From positions 90,692 to 154,691 of the forward strand of contig JBBRLL010000001.1 of the NCBI GenBank assembly GCA_038231395.1: DNA of 64,000 bases. The letters run 5' to 3'. Source of the DNA: Stagnihabitans sp038231395 (GTDB lineage Bacteria > Pseudomonadota > Alphaproteobacteria > Rhodobacterales > Rhodobacteraceae). Numbering within the stretch: position 1 is the stretch's first letter; each line of letters opens with the position of its first letter. The notes under the pieces were generated by a model, which saw only the letters and a list, made by a program, of their open reading frames with translations, was not told the DNA's origin and searched no databases. Both the position numbers and the translations under genes were made by a program. Positions 52,401 through 60,125 of the stretch are shown piece after piece.

Positions 52401-52653
52401 TGGCCTGTCGCGCCGCGATGCTTTATGGGCCGCCAAGGCGCTGACCGGCGACGCCCCCTTGCCCCTGTTCGCGCAGGATATGGACGGCGAAGGTATCGTC
52501 GAACCCGCCGTTCAGTTCCGCGAGATGACCGAGGGCGAAGCGGTGGTGGAGGATTACGTCTCGATGCGGCTGACCCTGCGCAGCCACCCGATGGCGCTGT
52601 TGCGGCACTATTTCACGCCAGAACCCACGATACCGAAAAAGGGCCGCCCCTGA
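49441..52653 (+). CDS. dnaE2: Error-prone DNA polymerase DnaE2 with internal repeat insertion
   Basis: A 1070-aa DnaE2/ImuC, the SOS-induced translesion C-family polymerase. N-terminal PHP domain (FTELSAMSNFTFLTGASHPEE), polymerase core with GRGSAANSITCFALGVTSVSPE and the catalytic PDIDVDFEHERREEV (near 513-527), then the fingers with EIQGFPRHLSQHVGG. Residues 141-250 are 22 pentapeptide units from a 15-bp tandem array that interrupts the PHP domain after LLLHPAP; this is not a family feature. The C-terminus ends soon after HPMALLRHYF; the usual OB-fold extension seems missing. Start confirmed by N-terminal homology; LexA box just upstream. Confidence 0.93.
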   Translation: MPFTELSAMSNFTFLTGASHPEEYVMRCAELGFDAVAVADVNSVAGIVRAHTKAREMARDTGSGCGPQVRLIPAARIVLQDGFTLTALPQDRAGWGRLCRLLTEGRRRAPKGDCHLTLQDVLDWGEGLALLLHPAPASTDRPQPGLQQPALPQPALLQPALPQPGPHSPNLAHPDLLKRGLLKRGLLKRDLPKQDRPQPDHARSDHLRSDLPYRGNLQPEFRQPDHPHPNHPHPNHPHPNNPHPDLPHQRQPPETVTQAARPRGGAGAWVTQALRLTRRFPDTCHLLMAPGYDGQDGPRFARLTALARHLNISTVASALPFMHHGARRKLADVLCAIRLGKRIDALGLDAAPHGEHRLRSTPEMLRLFVGFEDAVHRAGALAATLRFSLDELRYEYPSEVSNGETPAARLCRLAEAGLNWRYPAGPPDKARAQMAHELALIAKLKYEPYFLTVHDIVAFARERGILCQGRGSAANSITCFALGVTSVSPEIGTMVFERFISEARNEPPDIDVDFEHERREEVIQHIYARYGRHRAGLCATVIHYRGKRAVREVGRAMGLTEDTLSAMSSQIWGFGSSKTMNEQRLAEIGLDPTDRRLQLTLSLIEEIQGFPRHLSQHVGGFIITEGRLDELVPIENATMEDRTVICWDKDDIDTLGILKVDILALGMLSCIRKAFNLLEKHHHTRYSLATLPPEDPQVYEMLCQADSLGVFQVESRAQMNFLPRMRPRNFYDLVIQVAIIRPGPIQGDMVHPYLRRRNGQEIVTFPSDALGRVLGKTLGVPLFQEQAMQIAIIGAGFTPTEADRLRRSLATFKKHGSVSEFHDRFMDGMAANGYDAEFAARCFAQIEGFGSYGFPESHAASFALLVYASAWIKMHHPGIFACALLNAQPMGFYAPAQIVRDAREHGVVVLPPSINASHWDNVMEEGESGLALRLGFRQITGLAEEEALWIVAARGNGYPAVQDVWRRAGVSPATVTRLAEADVFAPLGLSRRDALWAAKALTGDAPLPLFAQDMDGEGIVEPAVQFREMTEGEAVVEDYVSMRLTLRSHPMALLRHYFTPEPTIPKKGRP
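49861..50190 (+). repeat. In-frame tandem array inside dnaE2, 22 x 15 bp
   Basis: Every 15 bp from 49861 starts a new unit in codon register. Early units read like CTTCCGCAACCGGCC; a middle group repeats CTTCTTAAACGGGGC (49966-49980, 49981-49995, and 49996-50010 with one change); late units are CACCCTCACCCAAAC (50116-50130 and 50131-50145). The five-residue pattern is roughly [LHR]-[PL]-[QKH]-[PR]-[DNGA]. The frame stays open through all units. Confidence 0.92.
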
Positions 52654-52671
52654 CAGGCGACCCCTCTTTTT
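52636..52671 (+). terminator. Probable terminator of dnaE2
   Basis: A GGG-GCC stem spanning the dnaE2 stop (52641-52648 paired with 52656-52663, two internal mismatches) is flanked by A5 and followed by CTC and five T residues. The convergent phosphodiesterase gene ends 70 bp further on. Confidence 0.65.
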
Positions 52672-52740
52672 GTGGTGGTTCGTCAGCTTGCGACCCCAAA
52701 GTCAGGCGGAAAACCCGCCCAACCCTGTGACCCGATCAGA

Positions 52741-54210
52741 TCACTTGTCCAGACCCAGACCCGGCAGAACCTTGGTACCTTCGGCCTTGACCGATTGCAG
52801 GCTCATCGGATCCAGACCCAAAGCGGCGAGGATGGTCGGCGCGATGTTCATGGTGGCCACGGCGTCAGAGACAGTGGCAGCCGTGATCATCGGGTTGGCA
52901 ACCAGCACCGGAACGTGGGTGTCATCTTCGCCAAATCCGCCGTGCTCTTCCAGTTTGGTGGCGTCGGGCTTGGTGTAGATCACACCCTTGACCGGCAGGA
53001 TAACCAGATCCGGCACCCGGCTGTCTTTCAGCGCATCGCCAAACATCGCGCCCACTTCGGCAGAGCCCATGACTTTGTCGATGGACAGATCAGTCTTGGC
53101 CGCTTCCAACGCCTTGACGGCATCGGCGGTTTTGGACTGGTCGGTCAGCCAGATCAGCGCCACGTCATCGGCCGTCAACTGGGCGATCAGGCCCGGTGCC
53201 ACGGAATCCAGCACTTTGCCGATGCCCTTCTTGTCGACGATCTTAAGCGCAGCCGGGTCGATCGGCGACTGGCCGTGCTTGGCAGAGATGATCACCAGCG
53301 TCTCTTTGTCGATGCCAGCGGTGGCCATTGCGGCAATGAACTTGCCCAGCGACTCGTCAGTGTGCTTCAAAGCGTCAGCCAGATCGGGCGAGGGCGTGCC
53401 CTTGGCGTCCATATAGCCCTTGGTCTTTTCGCCGACCGAAACGGCCTGAAAGTTCATCCCGAAGATGGCAGGCACGGCAGCGGCCTTGCCGGCCGAAGAT
53501 TTGCCAGCGATCTGGTTCAGAACGGCCGCCACTTTCAGGTCGTCGTAAGCCATCGTGGTGACAACCGAAGCCGTGGTGTCGCCCACGTTGATTTCCGGCG
53601 TATAAAGATCATCGACGCCTTTGCCCGACGGACCGTTGACCAGATCATAGGCCGGGTGCTTGTCGGACCAGGCGGTCGGCATACCGGCGGCCTTGATCAC
53701 CTCGAAAATCGTGTTAACGCGCAGGAAGCTGTGCGGATAGACGGGCTTGCAGCCATTGGCGCCATCGAGGGGCAGTTTGGCAGGATCAATGCCGCCGCCC
53801 GCGTCAACGCTGTCCGTGTTCACATCGACCGACTCGTCCAGCACAATCTCGGCACCCTTGACGCTGCAATCAGAGCCCGGTGCAGACAACAGGCGGTCAT
53901 AGCTGTCGTCATAATACACGCCGGTCGATTTCGGCGAACCGCCGGTTACGATGGCCAGCAGACCCGGAAAGCTGTCGGACGGCATCGCAGTGGACGCATG
54001 GTCGTAATGCACGCCCATGCCAGCCAAGGTTGCCATCGCCGATTTCGGGTTGGCGGCGGCGTAAGCGGTCAGGTCGCTGTCATGCAACCCGTCAACGCTG
54101 ATCAAAAGCACATGCTTGATCGCGCCCTTGAGGCCGTCCGCCGCAGCGACTTGCGCAAACAGCGCCGCCGATACAAGCAGTGCGCCCGCCACAGATTTCG
54201 TGAAGGTCAT
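52741..54210 (-). CDS. Exported type I phosphodiesterase / nucleotide pyrophosphatase family protein
   Basis: A 489-aa secreted alkaline-phosphatase-superfamily enzyme. Signal peptide about 1-24 (ending AAADG). HVLLISVDGLHDSDL holds the first metal Asp; MPSDSFPGLLAIVTGGSPKSTGVYYD replaces the TxxFPN nucleophile block and offers a Ser; SAKHGQSPID and the late GGFGEDDTHVPVLV supply further metal ligands. AGGAGA precedes the start by 7 nt. Substrate may be nucleotides, phosphodiesters or phospholipids. Convergent with dnaE2. Confidence 0.88.
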   Translation of the reverse strand: MTFTKSVAGALLVSAALFAQVAAADGLKGAIKHVLLISVDGLHDSDLTAYAAANPKSAMATLAGMGVHYDHASTAMPSDSFPGLLAIVTGGSPKSTGVYYDDSYDRLLSAPGSDCSVKGAEIVLDESVDVNTDSVDAGGGIDPAKLPLDGANGCKPVYPHSFLRVNTIFEVIKAAGMPTAWSDKHPAYDLVNGPSGKGVDDLYTPEINVGDTTASVVTTMAYDDLKVAAVLNQIAGKSSAGKAAAVPAIFGMNFQAVSVGEKTKGYMDAKGTPSPDLADALKHTDESLGKFIAAMATAGIDKETLVIISAKHGQSPIDPAALKIVDKKGIGKVLDSVAPGLIAQLTADDVALIWLTDQSKTADAVKALEAAKTDLSIDKVMGSAEVGAMFGDALKDSRVPDLVILPVKGVIYTKPDATKLEEHGGFGEDDTHVPVLVANPMITAATVSDAVATMNIAPTILAALGLDPMSLQSVKAEGTKVLPGLGLDK

Positions 54211-54323
54211 CTAAAATCTCCTAACCCGCTTTGCGCGGTGAGGCTGGCTTAGGCCTGCGGCATGACGGATCGGTGACGCCTGCGTAAAGCGATTGTGACC
54301 CCAACCTTACATCCTTGTAAGGT

Positions 54324-55211
54324 TCACTCGCAGGTCCAGCCCGCCGCCGCCCGCTTCAGCACCGTCAGGAAAGATTGCACCTTCAGCGTGCGGTGGAGGT
54401 CAACATGGGTCACGATCCAAAGCGCACTGTCCCACTCCGGCTGCGGGGGCAGGATCTGCACAAGGTCAGGGTTGCCGTCGGCATCGCGCACCGAAAGAAA
54501 CCCCATGCCAATGCCAGAGCGGACGGCGACCCCCGTCGCCTCCGGCTCGCTGACCCGGTAAATCACGGCTTCCGGTGGCACATTCTCGCGCAGCCAGCGG
54601 TGGAACGGCGCGCGGCTTTCCACATCAACCGGGCCCACAAAGCGATGGTTGCCAAGGTCTTTCAGGCCCGACGCGTGACCATGCTTCTGAATGTAGGATT
54701 TTGACGCGTACAGCGCTGCCGACATCCGGACCAAGGGCTGCACGACGTAATCGGCGTCTTCGGGTGCCGCACCCGCCCGGATCGCCACATGCGCCTCGCC
54801 AAAATCCAGCCGGAACAGCCGCATGTCGGAATGAAAGCGGATCGCGACATCAGGATGGGCAGACTGGAACTCGGCAAAAACCGGAGTAAGGATATGGGCA
54901 ATGCCAGAGATAGAGGTGACAACCAGCTCTCCGGTCACGGTCTCTCCCTGACCTTTGATGCGGCTGACAAGCTGGCCGAACTGTTCCTCGGTCCGCTGCG
55001 CGGTGGTCAAAAGATCACGGCCCGCCTCGGTTGGCGTATAGCCACGGGCATGGCGCTGGAACAGCTTGGTGCCCAGCCGCTTTTCCAGCGCATCAATGTG
55101 ACGGATCACCGTGGCATGGTGCACACCCAGCACCTCGGCAGCACCTGACACGGTGCCAAGCCGTGCAACCTGATACGCCGTGCGAATTTCGTCCCAGGTG
55201 TCGACAAGCAT
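54324..55211 (-). CDS. LysR-family transcriptional regulator
   Basis: A 295-aa LysR regulator. Winged helix at residues 3-62 (VARLGTVSGAAEVLGVHHATVIRHIDALEKRLGTKLFQRHARG), then the effector-binding domain (TGELVVTSISGIAHIL onwards). Start at 55211; the long frame upstream is not coding. It is divergent from two DoxX genes over 120 bp, the usual LysR arrangement, so it probably controls them. Effector unknown. Confidence 0.93.
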   Translation of the reverse strand: MLVDTWDEIRTAYQVARLGTVSGAAEVLGVHHATVIRHIDALEKRLGTKLFQRHARGYTPTEAGRDLLTTAQRTEEQFGQLVSRIKGQGETVTGELVVTSISGIAHILTPVFAEFQSAHPDVAIRFHSDMRLFRLDFGEAHVAIRAGAAPEDADYVVQPLVRMSAALYASKSYIQKHGHASGLKDLGNHRFVGPVDVESRAPFHRWLRENVPPEAVIYRVSEPEATGVAVRSGIGMGFLSVRDADGNPDLVQILPPQPEWDSALWIVTHVDLHRTLKVQSFLTVLKRAAAGWTCE

Positions 55212-55331
55212 GGCTGACGGCCTTTCTGTGCGCTGCTGAACAATGATCCGCATATTTGGCCCATTTGCGCGCTGATCGGCAAGTGGCAATATGACGCAGC
55301 GCCGGGCCGGAATCGGTGTAACAAGAGGTAT

Positions 55332-55682
55332 ATGATGACCAAATGGGTATGGCTGGGGATCAAGGCGTTTCTGACGCTGGCATTTGTGGCGGCTGGCACG
55401 GCCAAGCTCTACGGCGTGCAGATGCTGGTCGATGAATTCGGGATGCTGGGACTGGGCCAATGGTTCCGCTATGTCACCGGGATCATCGAGATCGGCTCGG
55501 CCATCCTGCTGTGGGTGCCGGGGCTTGCGGCCTATGGCGCGGGCCTGCTCTGCTGCACCATGGTCGGCGCACTGATCGCCCATGCCACGGTTCTTGGAAT
55601 GGGCACTTCGGCAGGCGTCTTCGTGCTTGGACCGTTGGCCGCGCTGACCTTGTGGAACAACCGCGCACAGCTGCCGCTCTAA
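55332..55682 (+). CDS. DoxX-family membrane protein, copy 1
   Basis: A 116-aa protein with four hydrophobic helices (about 7-25, 44-62, 66-85, 92-108), fitting the DoxX/DoxD family. FVAAGTAKLYG and WFRYVTGIIEIGSAILLWVPG are characteristic. GAGG precedes the double ATG (55332/55335); the second has better spacing. Family members are linked to thiosulfate or oxidative metabolism, but role here is unknown. Presumed target of the divergent LysR. Confidence 0.85.
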   Translation: MMTKWVWLGIKAFLTLAFVAAGTAKLYGVQMLVDEFGMLGLGQWFRYVTGIIEIGSAILLWVPGLAAYGAGLLCCTMVGALIAHATVLGMGTSAGVFVLGPLAALTLWNNRAQLPL

Positions 55683-55730
55683 AGCCTTGCGAAAGCGCCT
55701 TCTTCGCCCCTAACTGGCGGAGGAGGTGCC

Positions 55731-56081
55731 ATGCGGTCTGTCGAAGTTTCCACGGTGATAAGGCTGGCTTTGGCGCTGGTATTGCTGGCGGCAGGCTTGG
55801 CCGTGCTGGCGGGCTTTGACCGGATGGGCCATCGGTTTGCCGTGCTGGGGGTCGCACCGTGGCTGCGCTACACAGCCGGATTGTTCCAGATACTGGCCGC
55901 AGGGCTGCTGCTGGTGCCGGGCCGGGTGGGATACGGTGCGGCCCTTGCACTGATGGCCGGATTGGCCGCCACACTGGCCCATGCCACCGTTCTGGGCTGG
56001 GACTCCGCCCCGCCTGCGATGGCCATAGCCGCGCTGTCCGCGCTGATCCTGTGGCGCAACCGGGCCGACCTCCGGCGCTAG
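55731..56081 (+). CDS. DoxX-family membrane protein, copy 2
   Basis: A 116-aa paralogue of the preceding gene: four helices, shared LRYTAGLFQILAAGLLLVPGRVGYG and LAHATVLGWD segments, and the same terminal LWRNRADL. GGAGGAGG lies just ahead of the ATG. The 49-bp spacing suggests a tandem duplication in one operon under the LysR protein. Confidence 0.83.
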   Translation: MRSVEVSTVIRLALALVLLAAGLAVLAGFDRMGHRFAVLGVAPWLRYTAGLFQILAAGLLLVPGRVGYGAALALMAGLAATLAHATVLGWDSAPPAMAIAALSALILWRNRADLRR

Positions 56082-56192
56082 CGTCTGACGACAAAGGCAA
56101 AGGTCGAACCCAGTTTTGTCGCAAGACAGGCGAAACCCACAGGGCTGGCCGCCGCGCAACACGCCAATCAGCGTCCAGCAACCGTCAGGCGC

Positions 56193-56221
56193 TTGACTCT
56201 ATGACCCCATCCCCCTATTTG
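56193..56221 (+). promoter_or_regulatory. Putative promoter of the ffh operon
   Basis: TTGACT (56193-56198), 17-bp spacer, TATTTG (56216-56221). It lies about 150 bp upstream of ffh. The rest of the 290-bp gap (56082-56372) holds no other gene or RNA that I can identify. Confidence 0.5.
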
Positions 56222-56372
56222 CCCAATCCATTCCCCGGAGGCCCGTGCTTCCGGTCCCTAGGCTATTGCCGGGATCGCCATCCGTCAGCGCGTTGCGCCC
56301 ACGGGTGCCGCTCTGCTTTGGCCTGAGGAACCCCGCAGTCGCGCCCCCATCCGGGCAAAAGAGGAGAGCGCC

Positions 56373-57884
56373 ATGTTTGAAAGCCTGTCAGAACGCCTTG
56401 GTGGCGTGTTCGACCGCCTGACCAAAGCTGGCGCGCTCACCGAAGCTGACGTTGACGCCGCCCTGCGTGAGGTGCGCACCGCCCTGTTGGACGCCGACGT
56501 TTCCCTGTCGGTCGCCCGCGATTTCATCAAGGCCGTCAAGGGTCGCGCCACGGGGCAGGCCGTCACCAAATCCATCACCCCCGGTCAGCAGGTCGTCAAG
56601 ATCGTCCATGACGAGTTGATCGCCGTTCTGTCCGGCGATGGCCCCGCCGATGCGCTGAAGATCGACAACCCGCCCTCCACCATCCTGATGGTCGGCCTGC
56701 AAGGCTCCGGTAAAACCACCACCACCGCCAAACTCGCCAAGCGGCTGAAGGAGCGTAACAACAAGCGCGTTCTGCTGGCGTCCCTTGACACCAACCGCCC
56801 GGCGGCGATGGAGCAACTGGCCATCCTCGGCGGGCAAATCGGTGTGGACAGCCTGCCCATCGTCAAAGGCGAAAACGCGGTCCAGATCGCCAAGCGCGCC
56901 AAGATGCAGGCGGCTATGGGCGGCTATGACGTGCTGTTCCTTGATACCGCTGGCCGTCTGCACATCGACGACGTGCTGATGGACGAGATCCAATCCGTGC
57001 GCGACATTGCCGACCCGCGCGAAACCCTGCTGGTGGTCGATGGTCTGACCGGGCAAGACGCCGTCAACGTCGCCACCGAGTTCAACGACAAGGTCGGCAT
57101 CTCCGGCGTCGTCCTGACCCGGATGGACGGCGATGGTCGTGGCGGTGCTGCCCTGTCGATGCGCGCCGTCACCGGCAAACCCATCCGCTTTGTCGGCATG
57201 GGCGAAAAGATGGATGCGCTGGAAACCTTCGACCCCGACCGCGTCGCTGGCCGCATCCTTGGCATGGGCGACATCGTGGCCCTCGTCGAAAAGGCGCGTG
57301 AGACGTTTGAGGCCGAACAATCCGAACGCATGGCCCGCCGCTTCCAGAAGGGTCTGTTCAACATGAACGACCTGCGGATGCAGCTGGAACAGATGCTGAA
57401 AATGGGCGGCATGCAGTCGATCATGGGCATGTTGCCGGGCATGGGCGGTATGGCCAAAGCGGCGGAGAAAGCCGGTTTTGACGACCGCATGCTGAAACGG
57501 CAGATCGCGTTGATCCAGTCGATGACCAAGAAAGAGCGCTCCAACCCCGACATGCTGCAAGCGAGCCGCAAAAAGCGGATCGCCAAGGGGGCCGGCATGG
57601 AAGTGTCAGAGCTGAACAAGCTGTTGAAACAGCATCAGCAGATGGCCGAGATGATGAAGAAAATGGGCAAGGGTGGCATGATGAAACAGGCCATCCAGCA
57701 AATGATGGGCAAAGGCGGTGCCCCCGGTGGCATGCCAGACCTGAAGAACATGGATCCCGCCCAACTGGAAGCCGCCGCCAAGGCCATGCAGTCGGGCATG
57801 GGCGGCATGGGCAGCCTGCCCCGCTCCATGGGGGGCACCAACAGCCTGCCCTCCGGCCTGTCGGGGATGTTCAAGAAGAAATGA
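56373..57884 (+). CDS. ffh: Signal recognition particle protein
   Basis: A 503-aa SRP GTPase that targets signal-bearing ribosomes to the membrane with 4.5S RNA. The N domain (residues 1-90) precedes the G domain: GLQGSGKTTTTAKLAKRL (about 106-123), DTAGRLHIDD, TRMDGDGRGGAALS. The Met-rich M domain follows (MLKMGGMQSIMGMLPGMGGM), with a Gly/Met tail. GAGGAG lies ahead of the start. Begins an operon-like chain with three acetyltransferase genes. Confidence 0.97.
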   Translation: MFESLSERLGGVFDRLTKAGALTEADVDAALREVRTALLDADVSLSVARDFIKAVKGRATGQAVTKSITPGQQVVKIVHDELIAVLSGDGPADALKIDNPPSTILMVGLQGSGKTTTTAKLAKRLKERNNKRVLLASLDTNRPAAMEQLAILGGQIGVDSLPIVKGENAVQIAKRAKMQAAMGGYDVLFLDTAGRLHIDDVLMDEIQSVRDIADPRETLLVVDGLTGQDAVNVATEFNDKVGISGVVLTRMDGDGRGGAALSMRAVTGKPIRFVGMGEKMDALETFDPDRVAGRILGMGDIVALVEKARETFEAEQSERMARRFQKGLFNMNDLRMQLEQMLKMGGMQSIMGMLPGMGGMAKAAEKAGFDDRMLKRQIALIQSMTKKERSNPDMLQASRKKRIAKGAGMEVSELNKLLKQHQQMAEMMKKMGKGGMMKQAIQQMMGKGGAPGGMPDLKNMDPAQLEAAAKAMQSGMGGMGSLPRSMGGTNSLPSGLSGMFKKK

Positions 57885-58387
57885 CGACGCTGCAGACCCC
57901 TCGCTTGCGGCTGGTGCCTTTGGACGCGCGGCATATTCCCGCGTATCAAGGCTTCATCGCCTCTGACCGTGCGGCGGCGCGCGGCTGGTCGGCGATGCCG
58001 CATGAGGCGTGGCGCGGTTTTGCTGCGATGATGGGGCACGGCATTTTGCGCGGCTTTGCGCCCTTTGTGACCGAAGCCCGCGACGATGGCCGCGCCATCG
58101 GCCTGTGTGGTCCTTGGTGGCCGGACGGCCAGAAGGAACGCGAGATCAAGTGGACCATCTGGAACGCGGCCGACGAGGGCAAGGGCTACGCGTTCGAGGC
58201 GGCGCAGGCGGTTCTGGCCCATGTGTTCGGCACCTTGGGCTGGCATACGGCGGTCAGCTATATAGGCAACGACAACGACCGCTCCGCGACCTTGGCCACC
58301 CGGTTGGGCGCAGTGCAGGACGGCACATGGATCACCCCACGCGGCACCGAAGTCCGCGTGTTCCGGCATCCAAAGAGGGCCGCATGA
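57881..58387 (+). CDS. GNAT-family N-acetyltransferase 1
   Basis: A 168-aa RimJ/RimL-like acetyltransferase (TPRLRLVPLDARHIPAYQGF at the start; the acetyl-CoA loop falls in DEGKGYAFEAAQAVL, about 101-115; YIGNDNDRSATLATRLGA near 126-143). ATGA overlap with ffh. Target unknown; N-terminal alpha-acetylation of ribosomal proteins is one family role. Confidence 0.88.
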   Translation: MTTLQTPRLRLVPLDARHIPAYQGFIASDRAAARGWSAMPHEAWRGFAAMMGHGILRGFAPFVTEARDDGRAIGLCGPWWPDGQKEREIKWTIWNAADEGKGYAFEAAQAVLAHVFGTLGWHTAVSYIGNDNDRSATLATRLGAVQDGTWITPRGTEVRVFRHPKRAA

Positions 58388-58890
58388 TCCCGACGCTGAC
58401 CACCGCCCGCCTTACCTTGCGTGCGCCGTGCATGGCCGATTTCCCGGCCTATGCCGCGTTTCTGGCCTCGCCACGCTCCAAAGGCGTCGGTGGCCCGTTG
58501 GACACCAAAGGCGCCTGGGCCTATTTCACCCATGACATAGCCCTGTGGAGCCTTGTCGGACACGGCGGCCTGATGATGGATCTTCGGGACACCGGCGCCA
58601 CCACAGGGACCGTCGGCATCAGCGCCGGACCGCTCTTTGAGGAAACCGAGCTTGGTTGGTTCGTCTATGATGGCCATACCGGACAGGGCTACGCCACTGA
58701 AGCCGGTGCCGCCCTGCGCGATTGGGCGTTTGAAACGCTCCACCTGCCAACCTTGGTCAGCTATGTCGGCGCAAGCAACGCCCCCTCTCGCCGCGTTGCC
58801 GAAAAGCTGGGGGCCGTGATCGACCCAAGGGCGAAAAGCCCCGACCCCGAAACCCTCGTCTACCGCCACCGCGCCGGGGGTGCCGCATGA
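58384..58890 (+). CDS. GNAT-family N-acetyltransferase 2
   Basis: A 168-aa paralogue of the preceding gene, starting at 58384 with an ATGA overlap. TARLTLRAPCMADFPAYAAF, the GQGYATEAGAALRDWAF acetyl-CoA loop and VGASNAPSRRVAEKLGA segments match. About the same length as copies 1 and 3. Confidence 0.88.
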   Translation: MIPTLTTARLTLRAPCMADFPAYAAFLASPRSKGVGGPLDTKGAWAYFTHDIALWSLVGHGGLMMDLRDTGATTGTVGISAGPLFEETELGWFVYDGHTGQGYATEAGAALRDWAFETLHLPTLVSYVGASNAPSRRVAEKLGAVIDPRAKSPDPETLVYRHRAGGAA

Positions 58891-59399
58891 CCTTCGCCCT
58901 GACCACCCTGCGCCTGACCCTGCGACCGCCGCACGACAGCGACTGGCCGTTTTACCGCGCCTATCGGCAGTCCACACGCTCCACCGTCCTGGCCGAGGAT
59001 GAGGGGCTGATCTGGACCATGTTCGCCGCTCTGTTCGGCCATTGGGATATCTGCGGCTTTGGCCGGTTCATTGCGGTAGACCTGAAAACCGCCCAACCCA
59101 TCGGCCATTTCGGCCCGTTCCGCCCGGCTGGCCATCCTGAAAACGAACTCACATGGACCCTGTGGGACAACGCCCACGAGGGCCGCGGTCTGGCGCTGGA
59201 GGCCGCAAGCGCCACCCGCGACCATAGTTTCACGACTTTGGGCTGGACGACGGCGGTCAGCTACATCGATCCGGCCAACACCCGGTCGCGCGCGCTTGCC
59301 ACCCGGCTTGGTGCTTGCCGCGACCCTCAGGCGGATGTCCCCCAAGGTCCGGCCATCGAAGTCTGGCGCCACTCCGCCGCTGAAAAGAGGATGTCATGA
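58887..59399 (+). CDS. GNAT-family N-acetyltransferase 3
   Basis: A 170-aa third copy (TTLRLTLRPPHDSDWPFYRAY; GRGLALEAASATRDHSF; YIDPANTRSRALATRLGA). ATGA overlaps at both ends. Sequence divergence from copies 1 and 2 implies old duplication. Target unknown. Confidence 0.88.
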   Translation: MTFALTTLRLTLRPPHDSDWPFYRAYRQSTRSTVLAEDEGLIWTMFAALFGHWDICGFGRFIAVDLKTAQPIGHFGPFRPAGHPENELTWTLWDNAHEGRGLALEAASATRDHSFTTLGWTTAVSYIDPANTRSRALATRLGACRDPQADVPQGPAIEVWRHSAAEKRMS

Positions 59400-59701
59400 C
59401 CGAAACCGCCGACGCCACCCAGCGCGCCGCCGACGTGCTGAAAGACCATCGCGCCTCCATCGACCGTCTGGACGCCATCCTCGTCTACACGCTGGCTGAA
59501 CGCTTCAAACACACTCAGGCCGTGGGCGCGCTGAAAGCCACGCACGACCTGCCCGCCTCTGACCCCGCCCGCGACGCGCGCCAGATCGAACGGCTCGAAC
59601 GGCTGGCCAAAGATGCCGACCTCGACCCCGAGTTTGCCAGACAATTCCTGAACTTCATCATCCGCGAAGTCATCAGGCATCACGAAAAACTACAGAAATG
59701 A
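59396..59701 (+). CDS. Chorismate mutase
   Basis: A 101-aa AroQ-type chorismate mutase turning chorismate into prephenate for Phe/Tyr. All-helical, with SIDRLDAILVYTLAERFKHTQAVGALKA (about 20-47) and late FIIREVIRHHEKLQ; the active-site Arg, Lys and Glu are spread along these helices. ATGA overlap with GNAT 3. Stand-alone form. Confidence 0.93.
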   Translation: MTETADATQRAADVLKDHRASIDRLDAILVYTLAERFKHTQAVGALKATHDLPASDPARDARQIERLERLAKDADLDPEFARQFLNFIIREVIRHHEKLQK

Positions 59702-59709
59702 CCCAACCC

Positions 59710-59736
59710 GTAGGATGGGCAATCTGCCCATCTTCC
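59710..59736. repeat. Dispersed palindromic element, copy 3
   Basis: GTAGGATGGGC-AATCT-GCCCATC plus TTCC: same palindrome with GTAGG flank as copies at 33443 and 39087. Lies between chorismate mutase and rpsP. The stem ATGGGC/GCCCAT is slightly shorter than in the other two. Confidence 0.65.
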
Positions 59737-59762
59737 CCAAGACATGATCAGGAGAAAACACC

Positions 59763-60116
59763 ATGTCCATGAAAATCCGTCTCGCCCGTGGCGGCTCCAA
59801 AAAGCGCCCGCACTATTCCATCGTTGCCACCGACAGCCGCATGCCGCGCGATGGCCGCTTTCTGGAAAAGCTGGGCACCTATGACCCGATGCTGGGCAAG
59901 GATGACGAAAACCGCGTCAAGATGAATGTCGAGCGGATCAAAGAGTGGATGTCCAAGGGCGCGCAACCCACGGACCGCGTCGCGCGTTTCCTTGAAGCCG
60001 CCGGTGCGATGCCCAAAACCGTCCGCTCCAACCCGAAGTCGGCGGTGCCCGGCAAGGCGATGGCAGAGCGTGCCAAGAAAAAGGCCGCTGCCGCCGAAGC
60101 GCCGGCTGCCGAGTAA
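59763..60116 (+). CDS. rpsP: 30S ribosomal protein S16
   Basis: A 117-aa bS16 (MKIRLARGGSKKRPHYSIVATDSR). The C-terminal 35 residues are an Ala/Lys-rich extension found in many alphaproteobacteria. AGGAG lies 8 nt before the ATG. It is followed within 10 bp by bluB, a neighbour not usual for rpsP. Confidence 0.97.
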   Translation: MSMKIRLARGGSKKRPHYSIVATDSRMPRDGRFLEKLGTYDPMLGKDDENRVKMNVERIKEWMSKGAQPTDRVARFLEAAGAMPKTVRSNPKSAVPGKAMAERAKKKAAAAEAPAAE

Positions 60117-60125
60117 CCGTTTGCC

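Noticed and set aside
56082..56372. 4.5S (SRP) RNA gene upstream of ffh
   Set aside because: I looked for the conserved GGAAGCAGCCA-type loop of SRP RNA and did not find it.
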